A stretch of 29,244 bases of DNA from CAZFOB01 sp964520325 (GCA_964520325.1 CAZFOB010000030.1:1-29244); one strand, 5' to 3'. Positions 7,271 to 14,491 are shown, counted from the stretch's first letter. Program-made: numbers and translations. Notes: generated by a model not told the origin, from the letters alone.

Positions 7271-7864
7271 CTATGTGCTCGGCCGCAGGAGTCCTCGGCT
7301 CAGGAGGACGTCGTAGATCGTCTCGGCGTTCCGCCGAGGAGCGACCGTCGTCGTGTCGATGTGCACCACTTCGCCGGAGGGAGGTTGGAACAGCTTGATG
7401 TTGTGCCTGTGCCAGCGGTATCCCTCCGGGTCGGAACCCTTCAATCGGGCGCGCCGGTCGGGCGCGTCTATCCGACGGACCTGCTCCTCGACCTCGCAGT
7501 CGAGCATCACCGATAGGAACAGCGAACCGCGACGCTGAGCGAGCGAGCGGATGCGGCCGTATTGGCTCGCGCCGTCCTCATCGTCCTTGAGCACGTTGGT
7601 GAAGACGTAGCTATACGCCTTCGGTGCCAAGTCCTCGATAGTCCCGAGAACCGCCTCGCGGATGGGTCGGACGCGTTCCCAGATCTCCATCGGGATCGGA
7701 AATTTCCCATCCCACTTGAACAACGTGAGAAGAGGGATGTTGATGAGTTGGTTGTCAACTAGGACGCCGTCGAGAAGCTCCGCCAAATGCGCCCCTACCG
7801 TGCGCTTTCCAAAGCCGGGGTAGCCGAGCAGGAATACGACGCAGGTCTCGGAGTCATCGGTCAT
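7271..7864 (-). CDS. Small P-loop kinase (AAA-type)
   Basis: A 197-residue P-loop protein of the small kinase class that includes gluconate/shikimate-like and zeta-toxin-like folds. Walker A is GYPGFGKRT at residues 14-22, with Arg in place of the usual Ser/Thr directly after Lys20 and Thr next. Later features are the strand SLFLSVMLDCEVEEQVRRID and the Arg-rich RRARLKGSDPEGYRWHRHN, a probable lid. ATG 7864 lies 26 bp from the A arm of the 7890 site. The left boundary of the unit is repeat R, not a B arm. Substrate unknown. Confidence 0.75.
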   Translation of the reverse strand: MTDDSETCVVFLLGYPGFGKRTVGAHLAELLDGVLVDNQLINIPLLTLFKWDGKFPIPMEIWERVRPIREAVLGTIEDLAPKAYSYVFTNVLKDDEDGASQYGRIRSLAQRRGSLFLSVMLDCEVEEQVRRIDAPDRRARLKGSDPEGYRWHRHNIKLFQPPSGEVVHIDTTTVAPRRNAETIYDVLLSRGLLRPST

Positions 7865-7889
7865 GGGTCACATTCTGCAGCAGGACGAC

Positions 7890-7918
7890 CGTAGTCCTGG
7901 ATAGCAACCAGGCGGCCT
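7890..7918. repeat. Array site, A|B type
   Basis: CGTAGTCCTGG, spacer ATAGCAA, then CCAGGCGGCCT. The spacer is close to those at 2101 (ATACCAA) and 9476 (ATGGCAA). Confidence 0.9.
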
Positions 7919-7945
7919 GGCGACGGCGAGTCATTCTGAACGGAC

Positions 7946-8680
7946 TTATGAGAATGCGAGGAGTTCCATCTCGTCAACGACCGGCCCCGTGTCTTCCGCG
8001 GCCGCCGCTTCGAGGCGCGCCAACCCCTCGTCGAAGGCGTCATCGGTCAACCGTTGGAGAGCCGAGTCAGCGCGATGCCTCGCACGTTCGTAGAGCTCCC
8101 TCAGACTCACGGCCGTCAGCTGCTGCACGCCGAATGCCCGGCACGACGAGAACTCTGCCCGCCTGAGCTGCTCTATGGCGTCTTCGGTGATGTCCTCGAG
8201 GGCAAGCGAAGCTTGCGAGTCAGTGAAGTAGCGGTACAGCGAGTAAGTGTGGCCGCGCTTCAGATGACCTCGGACCAAGACGACACCACTCGCTGGAACG
8301 ACCCGACGCAACTCGATCGCGGTGACCGTCATGTTCACGTGATGGATCACGTTCGATAGCCAAGCCACATCGCACGACGCATCGGCGATCGGCAACCACT
8401 CGGCTGAGCCCGCAACGAGCGAAACGTCGGGATGGGATTTCAACGCTGCCTCCCGTTGCATCTCCTTGGACGGTTCGACAGCGACCACTCTCGCGCCGAA
8501 CGCCCGAGCAAGATCGGAGCTGAAACGCCCTGTGCCAGACCCGACATCGAGAATTCGCTTCACTCGCAAATCCGTTACCACCGTGCGAGCGGCGTCCATC
8601 CACACCGCGATCGTCTCGGGCGCCAGCTGGCGACCCTTGTCGTACACCGGCGCTTGGTTCTGATAGTCGGACTGACCCAT
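7946..8680 (-). CDS. Class I SAM-dependent methyltransferase
   Basis: A 244-residue methyltransferase of the Methyltransf_11/25 type. The SAM-binding motif I is DVGSGTGRFS at residues 45-54, the acidic end of strand 2 is VAVEPSKEM (67-75), and GSAEWLPIADASCDVAWLSNVIHHV holds motifs II-III. The start is ATG 8680, giving the usual MxxxDYxxxAPVYDKGR opening; upstream codons in frame look non-coding. TATCGT lies exactly six bases before this ATG, as at the HAD gene, suggesting a leaderless transcript. It is divergent from the truncated HAD gene at 8710 with 29 bp between starts. Substrate unknown. Confidence 0.85.
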   Translation of the reverse strand: MGQSDYQNQAPVYDKGRQLAPETIAVWMDAARTVVTDLRVKRILDVGSGTGRFSSDLARAFGARVVAVEPSKEMQREAALKSHPDVSLVAGSAEWLPIADASCDVAWLSNVIHHVNMTVTAIELRRVVPASGVVLVRGHLKRGHTYSLYRYFTDSQASLALEDITEDAIEQLRRAEFSSCRAFGVQQLTAVSLRELYERARHRADSALQRLTDDAFDEGLARLEAAAAEDTGPVVDEMELLAFS

Positions 8681-8686
8681 GCCGCG

Positions 8687-8692
8687 ACGATA
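8687..8692 (-). promoter_or_regulatory. Possible -10 element of the methyltransferase gene (leaderless)
   Basis: TATCGT on the minus strand, then six bases, then ATG 8680. The hexamer and spacing are identical to those at 4070-4075. Confidence 0.35.
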
Positions 8693-8709
8693 ACCGGGTA
8701 GACAGAAGC

Positions 8710-9012
8710 ATGAGCCAGCGACCAGCCGTGTTCTTTGACCTGGGTTGGACGCTCGGATGCGTACCTCCGGGGAGCACTGAGCTCGCCGAATTTGATCTAT
8801 ACGCGGACGCACCGGAAGCGCTCCGCCGGGTCCAGGAGGCCGGGATGCTCCGGGTGGTCATCAGCAATCAGAAGTCGATTGCATCCTTCTCGACAGGCCG
8901 GAATTCGAGCGCACGGGCCTCACGCCCGCAGGCCGTCAATTCGACGATGGAAAGCAGGAAGCCGAGCCGCTTCAAGGTCGACCCTCTTGAGACTCGTCGT
9001 ACGGGCAGATAA
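8710..9012 (+). pseudogene. Truncated HAD-like phosphatase, N-terminal part
   Basis: The first half of this 100-codon frame reads VFFDLGWTLG, then APEALRRVQEAGMLRVVISNQ. This matches motifs I and II of HAD phosphatases such as the histidinol-/heptose-bisphosphatase type, with Gly at the second motif-I acid position. After ISNQ (about residue 53) the similarity stops and the sequence becomes Ser/Arg-rich. Motifs III and IV are missing, and the frame ends inside the neighbouring lipoprotein gene. It looks like a decayed or truncated gene. The upper part may be frameshifted near 8880. Function is not expected to survive. Confidence 0.6.
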
Positions 9013-9424
9013 CGGCCCTCTCGGCGCGGTACGTCTCCCGCGACACTCGCCGCGTTCGAAAACGAGCAATCCTGCGGCCTTCATTCATGGCTACGATCAC
9101 ACCCCCGCCATCTTCGTGGAGTGAGTCGTAGTCCTTGAGTCTTCGGTCCGCCGCGCGACGACCTGCGTCCAGGGCTGACGTGCCTGAGAAGGACATATGT
9201 CCCTCCGCAGACAGCAACTCGCTCTTGCAGTCGATTCCGACTGAGTTCGTCGATCCCGCGGCCGTGGGAGCCTCGCTTGGTTGCGCCTTAGGGCGCGTGA
9301 GCACCGATGACTGCTCCGTGGCACATCCTGCGAGAGCTAGGCCTCCACAGATCAGTATGAAGACTCGATTCAAGACCCTCGTCGGCCTCCGTGCGGATAG
9401 TGCATCGACCCCTGAACGTTCCAA
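8972..9424 (-). CDS. Putative lipoprotein, unknown function
   Basis: A 150-residue protein I do not recognise beyond its export signal. The hydrophobic stretch VFILICGGLALAGC ends in a lipobox, with Cys34 as the predicted lipidation site, so it should be anchored on the outer face of the cytoplasmic membrane. The mature part is Ser/Thr-rich at first, then has VGIDCKSELLSAEGHMSF and a conserved-looking AVICPY near the C-terminus; two cysteines could form a disulfide. The start could be the ATG at 9424 or a later TTG nearer the signal peptide. It ends within the tail of the truncated HAD frame. Confidence 0.6.
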   Translation of the reverse strand: MERSGVDALSARRPTRVLNRVFILICGGLALAGCATEQSSVLTRPKAQPSEAPTAAGSTNSVGIDCKSELLSAEGHMSFSGTSALDAGRRAADRRLKDYDSLHEDGGGVIVAMNEGRRIARFRTRRVSRETYRAERAVICPYDESQEGRP

Positions 9425-9475
9425 CGCCGGGGAAGGTTCAGTAGACCCGCGTCAGCGCAGGACCCTGCCTGTACC

Positions 9476-9504
9476 AGCAGTCCTGGATGGCAACCAGGCG
9501 GCCC
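9476..9504. repeat. Array site, A|B type
   Basis: AGCAGTCCTGG, spacer ATGGCAA, then a perfect CCAGGCGGCCC. The next gene's stop codon is 13 bp beyond the B arm. Confidence 0.9.
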
Positions 9505-9516
9505 GACGCGATGGGG

Positions 9517-10020
9517 CTAGATAGTCAAGTCAGCCGCATCCATCACGCCCGGCTCACCGGTCGGCGGTTCATAATCCGCGAGAGCTCTCTCGAACGCCCA
9601 GGTCGAGAGATCCATTCGGCCCTGACTGTCTTTGTTCTCTATCCAACGCCTGCGCGCCTCGTCGGGCGACACGTCGACGAAGACGATCGTGAAGTCCGCT
9701 CCGTGCGCCTCAGCGAGATCACGCCATTCCTCGCGGCTCTGCTTGGTGTGGTTCGTCGAGTCGTAAACGACTCCCCTATGCTCGTCGAGCGCCGTACTCA
9801 CACGAGACCGAGCTTCGGCAAAGATCCTCACCCAGTCCTCGGGCTGCATCCCTTCCCAGACGTCGCGCAGCCCATGCGCCGTTTTGATCTCGTCGATGGA
9901 GACCATCTCCGCGCCAAGACTCGCTAGACGCGTTGCAATCACCGTCTTCCCGGCAAACGGTAGACCGCACATGAGATAGAGCGTGGGCTTCACGCGCGAC
10001 GACGTCGCCTCTGCATCCAT
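9517..10020 (-). CDS. Small P-loop kinase (AAA_33 type)
   Basis: A 167-residue kinase-like P-loop protein. Walker A is GLPFAGKT at residues 19-26, after the strand TLYLMC. SIDEIK holds an acidic pair typical of nucleotide kinases, VVYDSTNHT is a phosphate/substrate loop often seen in AAA_33 proteins, and DVSPDEARRRWIENKDSQGR is an Arg-rich lid. I prefer ATG 10020, which has a GAGGG seven bases upstream, over a GTG at 10083 that would overlap the preceding gene. It follows the frameshifted phosphotransferase on the same strand without an array site between. Substrate unknown. Confidence 0.8.
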   Translation of the reverse strand: MDAEATSSRVKPTLYLMCGLPFAGKTVIATRLASLGAEMVSIDEIKTAHGLRDVWEGMQPEDWVRIFAEARSRVSTALDEHRGVVYDSTNHTKQSREEWRDLAEAHGADFTIVFVDVSPDEARRRWIENKDSQGRMDLSTWAFERALADYEPPTGEPGVMDAADLTI

Positions 10021-10063
10021 GTACGACCCTCGTTGCGCTGCGCTTTCCGAGGAATCTTCGTCG

Positions 10064-10892
10064 CTAGCCGGCTTGTTCAGCACGCGGCGCGTCCAAGAGT
10101 TTCTCGGCCCGCTCTCTCTGGACCTCTGCCTGGTCGTGGTTGCGGCTTAGGAAGATGATGAACAAGAACACTGCATAGAGCCGACGGGCACTCGCGAAGC
10201 GTTGTTTATCAGCGGGCTCCGGCCCAAACGACTCGAAGAACTCAACCCACTCCCGATCTGAGACCCCGCGCGACCGCGGATGCTCGGTGATCTCGGCGAC
10301 ATCCAGCGCCCAGTGGCCGCGCCCGCAATCCTCGAAGTCGACGAAGCGAACACGATTGTCCTCGATGAGCATGTTGTTCAGGTTCCCGTCGGCGCGCACG
10401 AGGTTCCGCAGGTGAACATGACGCAGAGCTTCGGCCTCGTCACCGCGTAGCCAAGTCGAGATGGTTGTCGGTAGATCGAGCTCCGCCGAGACGGACTCGA
10501 TCCTGGCGAGGATCGTCGTCGGTGCCGATCGCGCGACGCGCGAAGGTGGCTCGAGCCCGATTCGGTATTGCGCGGACAGCGCCTGCCGCAGAGCTTCGGC
10601 CGGACCGGCGATCGGTTGGCCGGAACACCACGACATCAGGACTACCGTCGGCGAGCGGTGTCGGCGCTAGATCAAGCCCCGCGTCGCGCATGCGGGTCAG
10701 CCCCTCCCATTCGCGTTCAACCTCGTCGCCGTGTTGCTGCCGGAAGACCTTGCAGGCCGCGTCCACGCCATCGACATTCAGGCGAAAGATGCGATGCGTC
10801 GACGAAGCAACCTCGGCGCTCGCCGGAATCTCGCCAGATTCCGCTAGACGAAGCACCTCGGCGCTATCGCTCACGTTGAAGGTGTCGACCAT
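10064..10892 (-). pseudogene. APH-fold phosphotransferase broken by a frameshift
   Basis: The N-terminal half (from ATG 10892) carries VDAACKVFRQQHGDEVEREWEGL, with the likely ATP-binding Lys48 and helix-C Glu, and runs to SPDVVV. The C-terminal half, in another frame, continues with MSWCSGQPIAG, the catalytic loop RADGNLNNML and VRFVDFEDCG with the metal-binding Asp. Together they make one complete phosphotransferase of about 275 residues. The frame changes near 10620-10636. A lost tandem repeat of GATGTCGTGGT would explain it, but a sequencing error cannot be excluded. TAGGGT lies six bases before ATG 10892, a possible leaderless -10. Confidence 0.78.
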
Positions 10893-10898
10893 GAGACA

Positions 10899-10904
10899 AC
10901 CCTA
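10899..10904 (-). promoter_or_regulatory. Possible -10 element before the broken phosphotransferase
   Basis: TAGGGT on the minus strand, six bases before ATG 10892, with no ribosome-binding site between. The spacing matches 4070-4075 and 8687-8692. Confidence 0.3.
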
Positions 10905-10950
10905 GAGCGAGGGCCCTGGTTTGCGACGACACGGCTCACGACGCTCGACC

Positions 10951-10979
10951 AGTAGTCCGAGACAAGATCCAGGTTGCCG
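10951..10979. repeat. Array site, degenerate A|B type
   Basis: AGTAGTCCGAG, 7-nt spacer ACAAGAT, then CCAGGTTGCCG. Both arms carry changes but the 11-7-11 layout holds. The left flank ACGACGCTCGACC resembles those at 4096 and 21503. Confidence 0.55.
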
Positions 10980-11006
10980 GGCTTACGCCGGCTCGAATCT
11001 CCAGCG

Positions 11007-11564
11007 TCAGCCCTCCTGCTGCATCGCGGAGTGCAGGTCGGGAAGAGATTGGTCCTTCGCTGAGAGGATCGGTGAGTCCGGGATTGGCCAGTCGATTCCG
11101 AGCGCCGGGTCGAGCGGGTGCACATGACGGCCCGGCATGCCCGGGCTCCACTCGGCGTCAAAGAGGTAGAGGTAAAGCGAATCGATGTCACTCACGGATT
11201 GGAACGCGTTCCCCAAACCGGACGAGACAAACAGCCCCTCGTTAGGACCCAACTCGAATGTCTCGTGCTTCCTGGACGTCGGGCTGTCGGAACGCAGGTC
11301 GATGATCGCCGCGAAGATTCGACCCTCGAGGACAATCGTCAACTTGTGCACGAACTCACCGTGCACGCCTCGGATAGCTCCTCGACGACTACGCGTGAGG
11401 TTGGTCTGGCTGACCATGAAGCGAGGGAGTGGAGAGCGATCCACTTGGCTCTGCACAAAGAGGGGCTGGAGACTCCCGCGAGCATCTTCTAGCGGCGTCC
11501 ACCGAAGGCGCCAGAGACCAGCCAGGCCGGTTCCGCGAACCTCAAGCGATTCGGCCAGCTTCAT
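11007..11564 (-). CDS. dTDP-4-dehydrorhamnose 3,5-epimerase-like (RmlC) protein
   Basis: A 185-residue cupin-fold protein of the RmlC family, which in its standard form epimerises dTDP-4-keto-6-deoxyglucose at C3 and C5 for rhamnose synthesis. Shared features are RGAIRGVHGEF with the equivalent of the catalytic His at residue 68, FAAIIDLRSDSPT (84-96), and the C-terminal LGIDWPIPDSPILSAKD (155-171). The usual GFAHGF segment is GLGNAF here (117-121), so a conserved His is Asn and activity may be altered. It occupies one unit; ATG 11564 is 14 bp from the A arm of the 11579 site. A role in nucleotide-sugar modification is likely but the exact substrate is uncertain. Confidence 0.78.
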   Translation of the reverse strand: MKLAESLEVRGTGLAGLWRLRWTPLEDARGSLQPLFVQSQVDRSPLPRFMVSQTNLTRSRRGAIRGVHGEFVHKLTIVLEGRIFAAIIDLRSDSPTSRKHETFELGPNEGLFVSSGLGNAFQSVSDIDSLYLYLFDAEWSPGMPGRHVHPLDPALGIDWPIPDSPILSAKDQSLPDLHSAMQQEG

Positions 11565-11578
11565 GGCCCCACTCTGGC

Positions 11579-11607
11579 AGTTGTCCTGGTGTCCATCCAG
11601 ACGGCGC
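11579..11607. repeat. Array site, A|B type
   Basis: AGTTGTCCTGG, spacer TGTCCAT, then CCAGACGGCGC with changes in the B arm. One of five sites sharing this exact spacer. Confidence 0.8.
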
Positions 11608-11615
11608 AGGAGCTC

Positions 11616-12515
11616 TCAACGCTGAGGGTCGAGCGAGAGGAGTGATATCGACCACTCCCCGTGGTACGTCCCCGGCTTTCCGCGCAAGCGCCCGGTCACG
11701 ACGTATTCCTCTCGGACGGTGGTTCGATGCTTCGGATCGATCCACACCTTGAGCCGCTGCTCACTCTCGACCTCTCCGTGCATCCGGATGAGCAATTCGA
11801 TGCCCCACGCCTCGACGTCGGTTCCGTCGACGACGAACTTCCGGCGCTCAAAGACACGGGCGGTGTAGTCACCGAATGTGTCGCCCTCCCATCGACCCTT
11901 CCACGTCCGCCCGACGGCGAACGGAACGCTCGCGAACAGCATCGGAGGGACGAAGTCGACGTTGACCTCCGCATCGAACGGCCCGAAGGCCACGTACGTC
12001 CGGATATGAGGAACGTCCGCTCGTCCGTTGGACGCGCTTACCTCGAACCACTCACGGTGCTCTTCGGAATAGACGTGTTCGTAGGCGAAGTCTCGAGCAC
12101 TCTTGGCCGTGACGATCCGCTGGGATCTCGAAGGGAAGCTGCGCCGAAGACCCATCGCCTCTTCGAACCCCTGCGTGCGCCAGGTGTAGACGCCCGGCTC
12201 CGGTGCGAAAGGGGAACCCGGTAACCGAGAGCTGACGTTGTCCGGCTCCTGTGTGGCTCTGTCGTCCGGTCTGGGCAGTGCTGTCGGCGATGCGCGACCC
12301 GAGCTTTTTTTCACATGGGCGGACGAAGCCGAAGAAGGTGGCGGCTGTTCGTCTCTGCTCTGACGGAACTGCTCCACGGCGCGGTGCCTCGAGACGGGAG
12401 TGGACGTGGTGACCCAGCGAAACCCAAGGGCGGCGCCAGCAACGACCGTGAGGGCCAGCGCCGCCGCAAGCAGTACCCGTCGACGCACAAGAATCCCCTT
12501 CGTAAGAGACTGCAC
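11616..12515 (-). CDS. Membrane-anchored or secreted protein, unknown function
   Basis: A 299-residue protein I do not recognise. It starts with a basic segment and a hydrophobic stretch (about residues 13-33, VLLAAALALTVVAGAALGF), a signal anchor or signal peptide. A low-complexity Ser/Pro/Arg linker follows to about residue 105, then a folded domain of about 190 residues with many aromatic positions, beginning near PGVYTWRTQGFEEAMG and ending GTYHGEWSISLLSLD. The later part alternates strands (VGRTWKGRWEGDTFGDYTARVFERR, WIDPKHRTTVREEYVVTG), as in beta-rich extracytoplasmic domains. It is divergent from the TetR gene at 12552 with only 36 bp between starts, and is probably controlled by it. 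Confidence 0.65.
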   Translation of the reverse strand: MQSLTKGILVRRRVLLAAALALTVVAGAALGFRWVTTSTPVSRHRAVEQFRQSRDEQPPPSSASSAHVKKSSGRASPTALPRPDDRATQEPDNVSSRLPGSPFAPEPGVYTWRTQGFEEAMGLRRSFPSRSQRIVTAKSARDFAYEHVYSEEHREWFEVSASNGRADVPHIRTYVAFGPFDAEVNVDFVPPMLFASVPFAVGRTWKGRWEGDTFGDYTARVFERRKFVVDGTDVEAWGIELLIRMHGEVESEQRLKVWIDPKHRTTVREEYVVTGRLRGKPGTYHGEWSISLLSLDPQR

Positions 12516-12532
12516 TTCAGCCCTCGCTCATG

Positions 12533-12567
12533 GTAGACAAGTAGAGGGAATATGTCTACTCGTCTAC
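12533..12567. promoter_or_regulatory. Candidate TetR operator (13-bp inverted repeat)
   Basis: GTAGACAAGTAGA (12533-12545) and TCTACTCGTCTAC (12555-12567) are inverted repeats with one mismatch and a 9-bp centre. They lie in the 36-bp gap between the divergent secreted-protein and TetR genes and run into the first TetR codons. The position fits autorepression and control of both genes. Confidence 0.6.
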
Positions 12568-13139
12568 TTGCACCGCCGATGCGGGGCCGAGTCTTGGATG
12601 CGGCGGCCACGCTCCTAGCGAGACACGGGATCAGGAAAACGACGATGGAGGACGTCGCCCGGGAGGCCGCATGTTCGAGGGCGGGCCTATACAAGCACTT
12701 CCCAACCAAGGACGCCGTCCTACAGGCCCTTTTCGTACGGGAGGTTGCGCGATACCTCGAAGCCCTTCGCGAACGAGCCAGCGGGCGGACAGGCGCCAAA
12801 CACCTCGAGGACGCCTTCGTCTTCGCCGTGCGCTACGTCCGCGAACACCCCGTGGCGAGGGGAATCATCGAAACGGAGCCCGAAGTGTTCGTGGTTATCC
12901 TTTCACAGGCGAGGCAGGGCCTGGGCGAAACTGCTGTGGTGGCGACGGCGTCGCTGGTCACCATCCTCATGCAGCGGGGCGACATCCGTAAGACCGACTC
13001 TCGACTCGTGGCCGAACTTCTACTCCGCCTGCTCGTGTCCTTCGTCCTCATCCCGAGACTCGCTGACGATCGAGACGAGGAAGCGGCGATGCGCCGACTA
13101 TTCCGTGGCGTGGTGCTGAAAGGCATCGGGAGCCGCTGA
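12552..13139 (+). CDS. TetR-family transcriptional regulator
   Basis: A 195-residue TetR-type repressor. The N-terminal helix-turn-helix domain reads RVLDAAATLLARHGIRKTTMEDVAREAACSRAGLYKHF (about residues 12-50), with GLYKHF typical of the recognition helix end. The C-terminal part is helical and probably binds an unknown ligand and forms the dimer. I use ATG 12552, which has GAGGG just upstream; ATG 12579 is an alternative that would place the whole inverted repeat before the gene. It is divergent from the secreted-protein gene and sits next to a candidate operator. Both genes lie in one unit between 11579 and 13182. Confidence 0.85.
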   Translation: MSTRLLAPPMRGRVLDAAATLLARHGIRKTTMEDVAREAACSRAGLYKHFPTKDAVLQALFVREVARYLEALRERASGRTGAKHLEDAFVFAVRYVREHPVARGIIETEPEVFVVILSQARQGLGETAVVATASLVTILMQRGDIRKTDSRLVAELLLRLLVSFVLIPRLADDRDEEAAMRRLFRGVVLKGIGSR

Positions 13140-13181
13140 CGCTGCGAGGCTGCGGGCGTCCTGGACGGAAGACCCGCCGAC

Positions 13182-13211
13182 GGTAGTCCTGGTGTCCATC
13201 CAGGGACTACC
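13182..13211. repeat. Array site, A|A' type (inverted A arms)
   Basis: GGTAGTCCTGG, spacer TGTCCAT, then CCAGGGACTACC, the reverse complement of arm A with one extra G. It forms the left edge of an inverted unit whose right edge is the B'|B site at 13911. Confidence 0.88.
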
Positions 13212-13235
13212 GAACTCGCGTGGGAAGATTGGTGC

Positions 13236-13318
13236 GTGAACGCTCTCCCTCCGGATTACGACTCTGATCCCGACCGCTGGCGCTCGTGGGTGCCGCCATC
13301 AGACATCCATGACGAGAT
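13236..13318 (+). pseudogene. Probable frameshifted 5' end of the methyltransferase
   Basis: From GTG 13236 this frame reads LPPDYDSDPDRWRSW and ends near SDIHDEI, a plausible start for a small methyltransferase. The rest of the enzyme (RFAPELIG and onward) continues in a different frame from about 13312. The two fit together as one protein with a single shift. The piece has no function on its own. Confidence 0.5.
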
Positions 13319-13878
13319 TTGCCCCCGAACTGATCGGTCCCGTCCTCGATGTCGGCTGCGGCGACGGGAGGCTTGCCAAGTTGTTGCCCGACAAGCTGGC
13401 GTGGGTCGGCCTCGACTCGTCACCCACACAGCTGTCGGCGAGTCCGCGGCGCCCGGTCGTGCTTGCGGACATGAGAGCGCTGCCGTTCGCAGACGACGCT
13501 TTCGCCGAGGTCACCCACCTGTGGTGTCTGTATCACGTCGATGATCCCGAGGTCGCGATTCGCGAGGCGTTCCGAGTTCTCCGACCTGGCGGGCGTTACT
13601 ACGCGTCGACGGCCGCACGCCGGAGCGATCCCGAATTGATGCCAGAGGGCTACCCGCGCTCGTCCTTCGATGCTGAGGAAGCGGCGCAGCTCGTCGGCTG
13701 CGTCTTCAACGAAGTGGAACCGGACCCATGGGATGGCAAGTTCCATCCGCTCAAGACGCTTGACGAGGTTCGTGCGTTCTGTCGCCACAACTTCATCCCG
13801 CTCGAGCGAGCGGACGGCGTGGAGCTGCCGCTGTGGCTCACTAAACGAGGCGTCCTCGTCCGAGCGCGCAAGGGGTGA
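13309..13878 (+). CDS. SAM-dependent methyltransferase (Methyltransf_11 type)
   Basis: A 189-residue class I methyltransferase core. Motif I is DVGCGDG at residues 14-20, WVGLDSSPTQL carries the strand-2 acid, RALPFADDAFAEVTHLWCLYHVDDP holds motifs II-III, and EAFRVLRPGGRYYAST is the post-motif typical of Methyltransf_11. The frame opens right at the SAM domain with no ribosome-binding site, and a matching N-terminus is in another frame at 13236-13318, so the gene may be frameshifted. It lies alone on the plus strand between A|A' (13182) and B'|B (13911), a cleanly inverted unit. Substrate unknown. Confidence 0.75.
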   Translation: MTRFAPELIGPVLDVGCGDGRLAKLLPDKLAWVGLDSSPTQLSASPRRPVVLADMRALPFADDAFAEVTHLWCLYHVDDPEVAIREAFRVLRPGGRYYASTAARRSDPELMPEGYPRSSFDAEEAAQLVGCVFNEVEPDPWDGKFHPLKTLDEVRAFCRHNFIPLERADGVELPLWLTKRGVLVRARKG

Positions 13879-13910
13879 ACGCCACGGCGATTCACTGACC
13901 GGCCGTGAGC

Positions 13911-13939
13911 GGGCCGCCTGGTCTCCAACCAGGCGGCCC
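13911..13939. repeat. Array site, B'|B type, long palindrome
   Basis: GGGCCGCCTGG, spacer TCTCCAA, then CCAGGCGGCCC, a perfect 11-bp inverted repeat. Pairing extends outward with CCGTGAG on the left and CTCACGG on the right. It lies between convergent gene ends, so it could also act as a bidirectional terminator, though no T-run follows. Confidence 0.9.
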
Positions 13940-13951
13940 ACTCACGGTGAG

Positions 13952-14491
13952 TCAGTCGTCAGGGGCCGGGCCGACTCGCAACGCTAGGGCATCGACCCGG
14001 CGAACAAAGTCCGCCTTCGCTGCCGTGTACGCACGCCCGTCATTCGGGAATCGCATCGCAAGGTCATCCTTCAATGCTTGGTACTCGCGTGCCAGCACGT
14101 CGTTCACTGTGAGGTAGTCACGAAACGCGATGAGTCGCCTCCAGTAGGGCCCTCCCATCAACGTGACGTGCAGATGGTGCGTGCGAAGTTCGACTGGGCC
14201 CTTCCGAAACACCTTCCGAGAGGGTTCGGCCTCCTCTGCTCGCGGGTCGTGGTCGTATCCGAGCAAGAGCAGGCCCTCACGCCACTTGTCGAAGCGACCA
14301 TAGCCGTTGACTCCCACAAGGATGTCGAGAGTCGGCTTGGCACGGATTGTTCCGATCGCGGTGCTACCGACGTGCTCGATTGATGCGGATTCATCGGTAA
14401 AGACGCGCCGCAGGTGAGCCAGCTCGAGTTGATAGAGCTCGGCCCAATGGTTGTCCGGCTCAGCCAGCCGGACGATACGTCCGTCACCCAT
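13952..14491 (-). CDS. GrpB-family protein (UPF0157)
   Basis: A 179-residue GrpB/UPF0157 protein, a nucleotidyltransferase-fold family whose biochemical role is poorly defined. The signature EHVGSTAIGTIRAKPTLDILVGV is at residues 39-61, preceded by WAELYQLELAHLRRVF, and THHLHVT and FRDYLTVNDVLAREY follow as in other members. I chose ATG 14491, because the longer in-frame extension to 14725 runs into the VOC gene and looks non-coding. It is the last of three co-directional genes (glycosyltransferase, VOC, GrpB) with no array site between them. Confidence 0.85.
   Translation of the reverse strand: MGDGRIVRLAEPDNHWAELYQLELAHLRRVFTDESASIEHVGSTAIGTIRAKPTLDILVGVNGYGRFDKWREGLLLLGYDHDPRAEEAEPSRKVFRKGPVELRTHHLHVTLMGGPYWRRLIAFRDYLTVNDVLAREYQALKDDLAMRFPNDGRAYTAAKADFVRRVDALALRVGPAPDD

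Noticed and set aside
9127..9155. CGTAGTCCTTG, a near match to arm A.
   Set aside because: It lies within the lipoprotein coding region and the right arm does not match B or A'.
10630..10648. GGTAGTCCTG on the minus strand inside the broken phosphotransferase gene, matching arm A.
   Set aside because: It encodes the in-frame Gly-Ser-Pro of a normal APH segment, and no second arm follows.
13154..13172. GGGCGTCCTGG followed by ACGGAAG and ACCCGCC just before the 13182 site, possibly another degenerate site.
   Set aside because: Only one arm is partly matched, and it is too close to a clear site to separate from chance.
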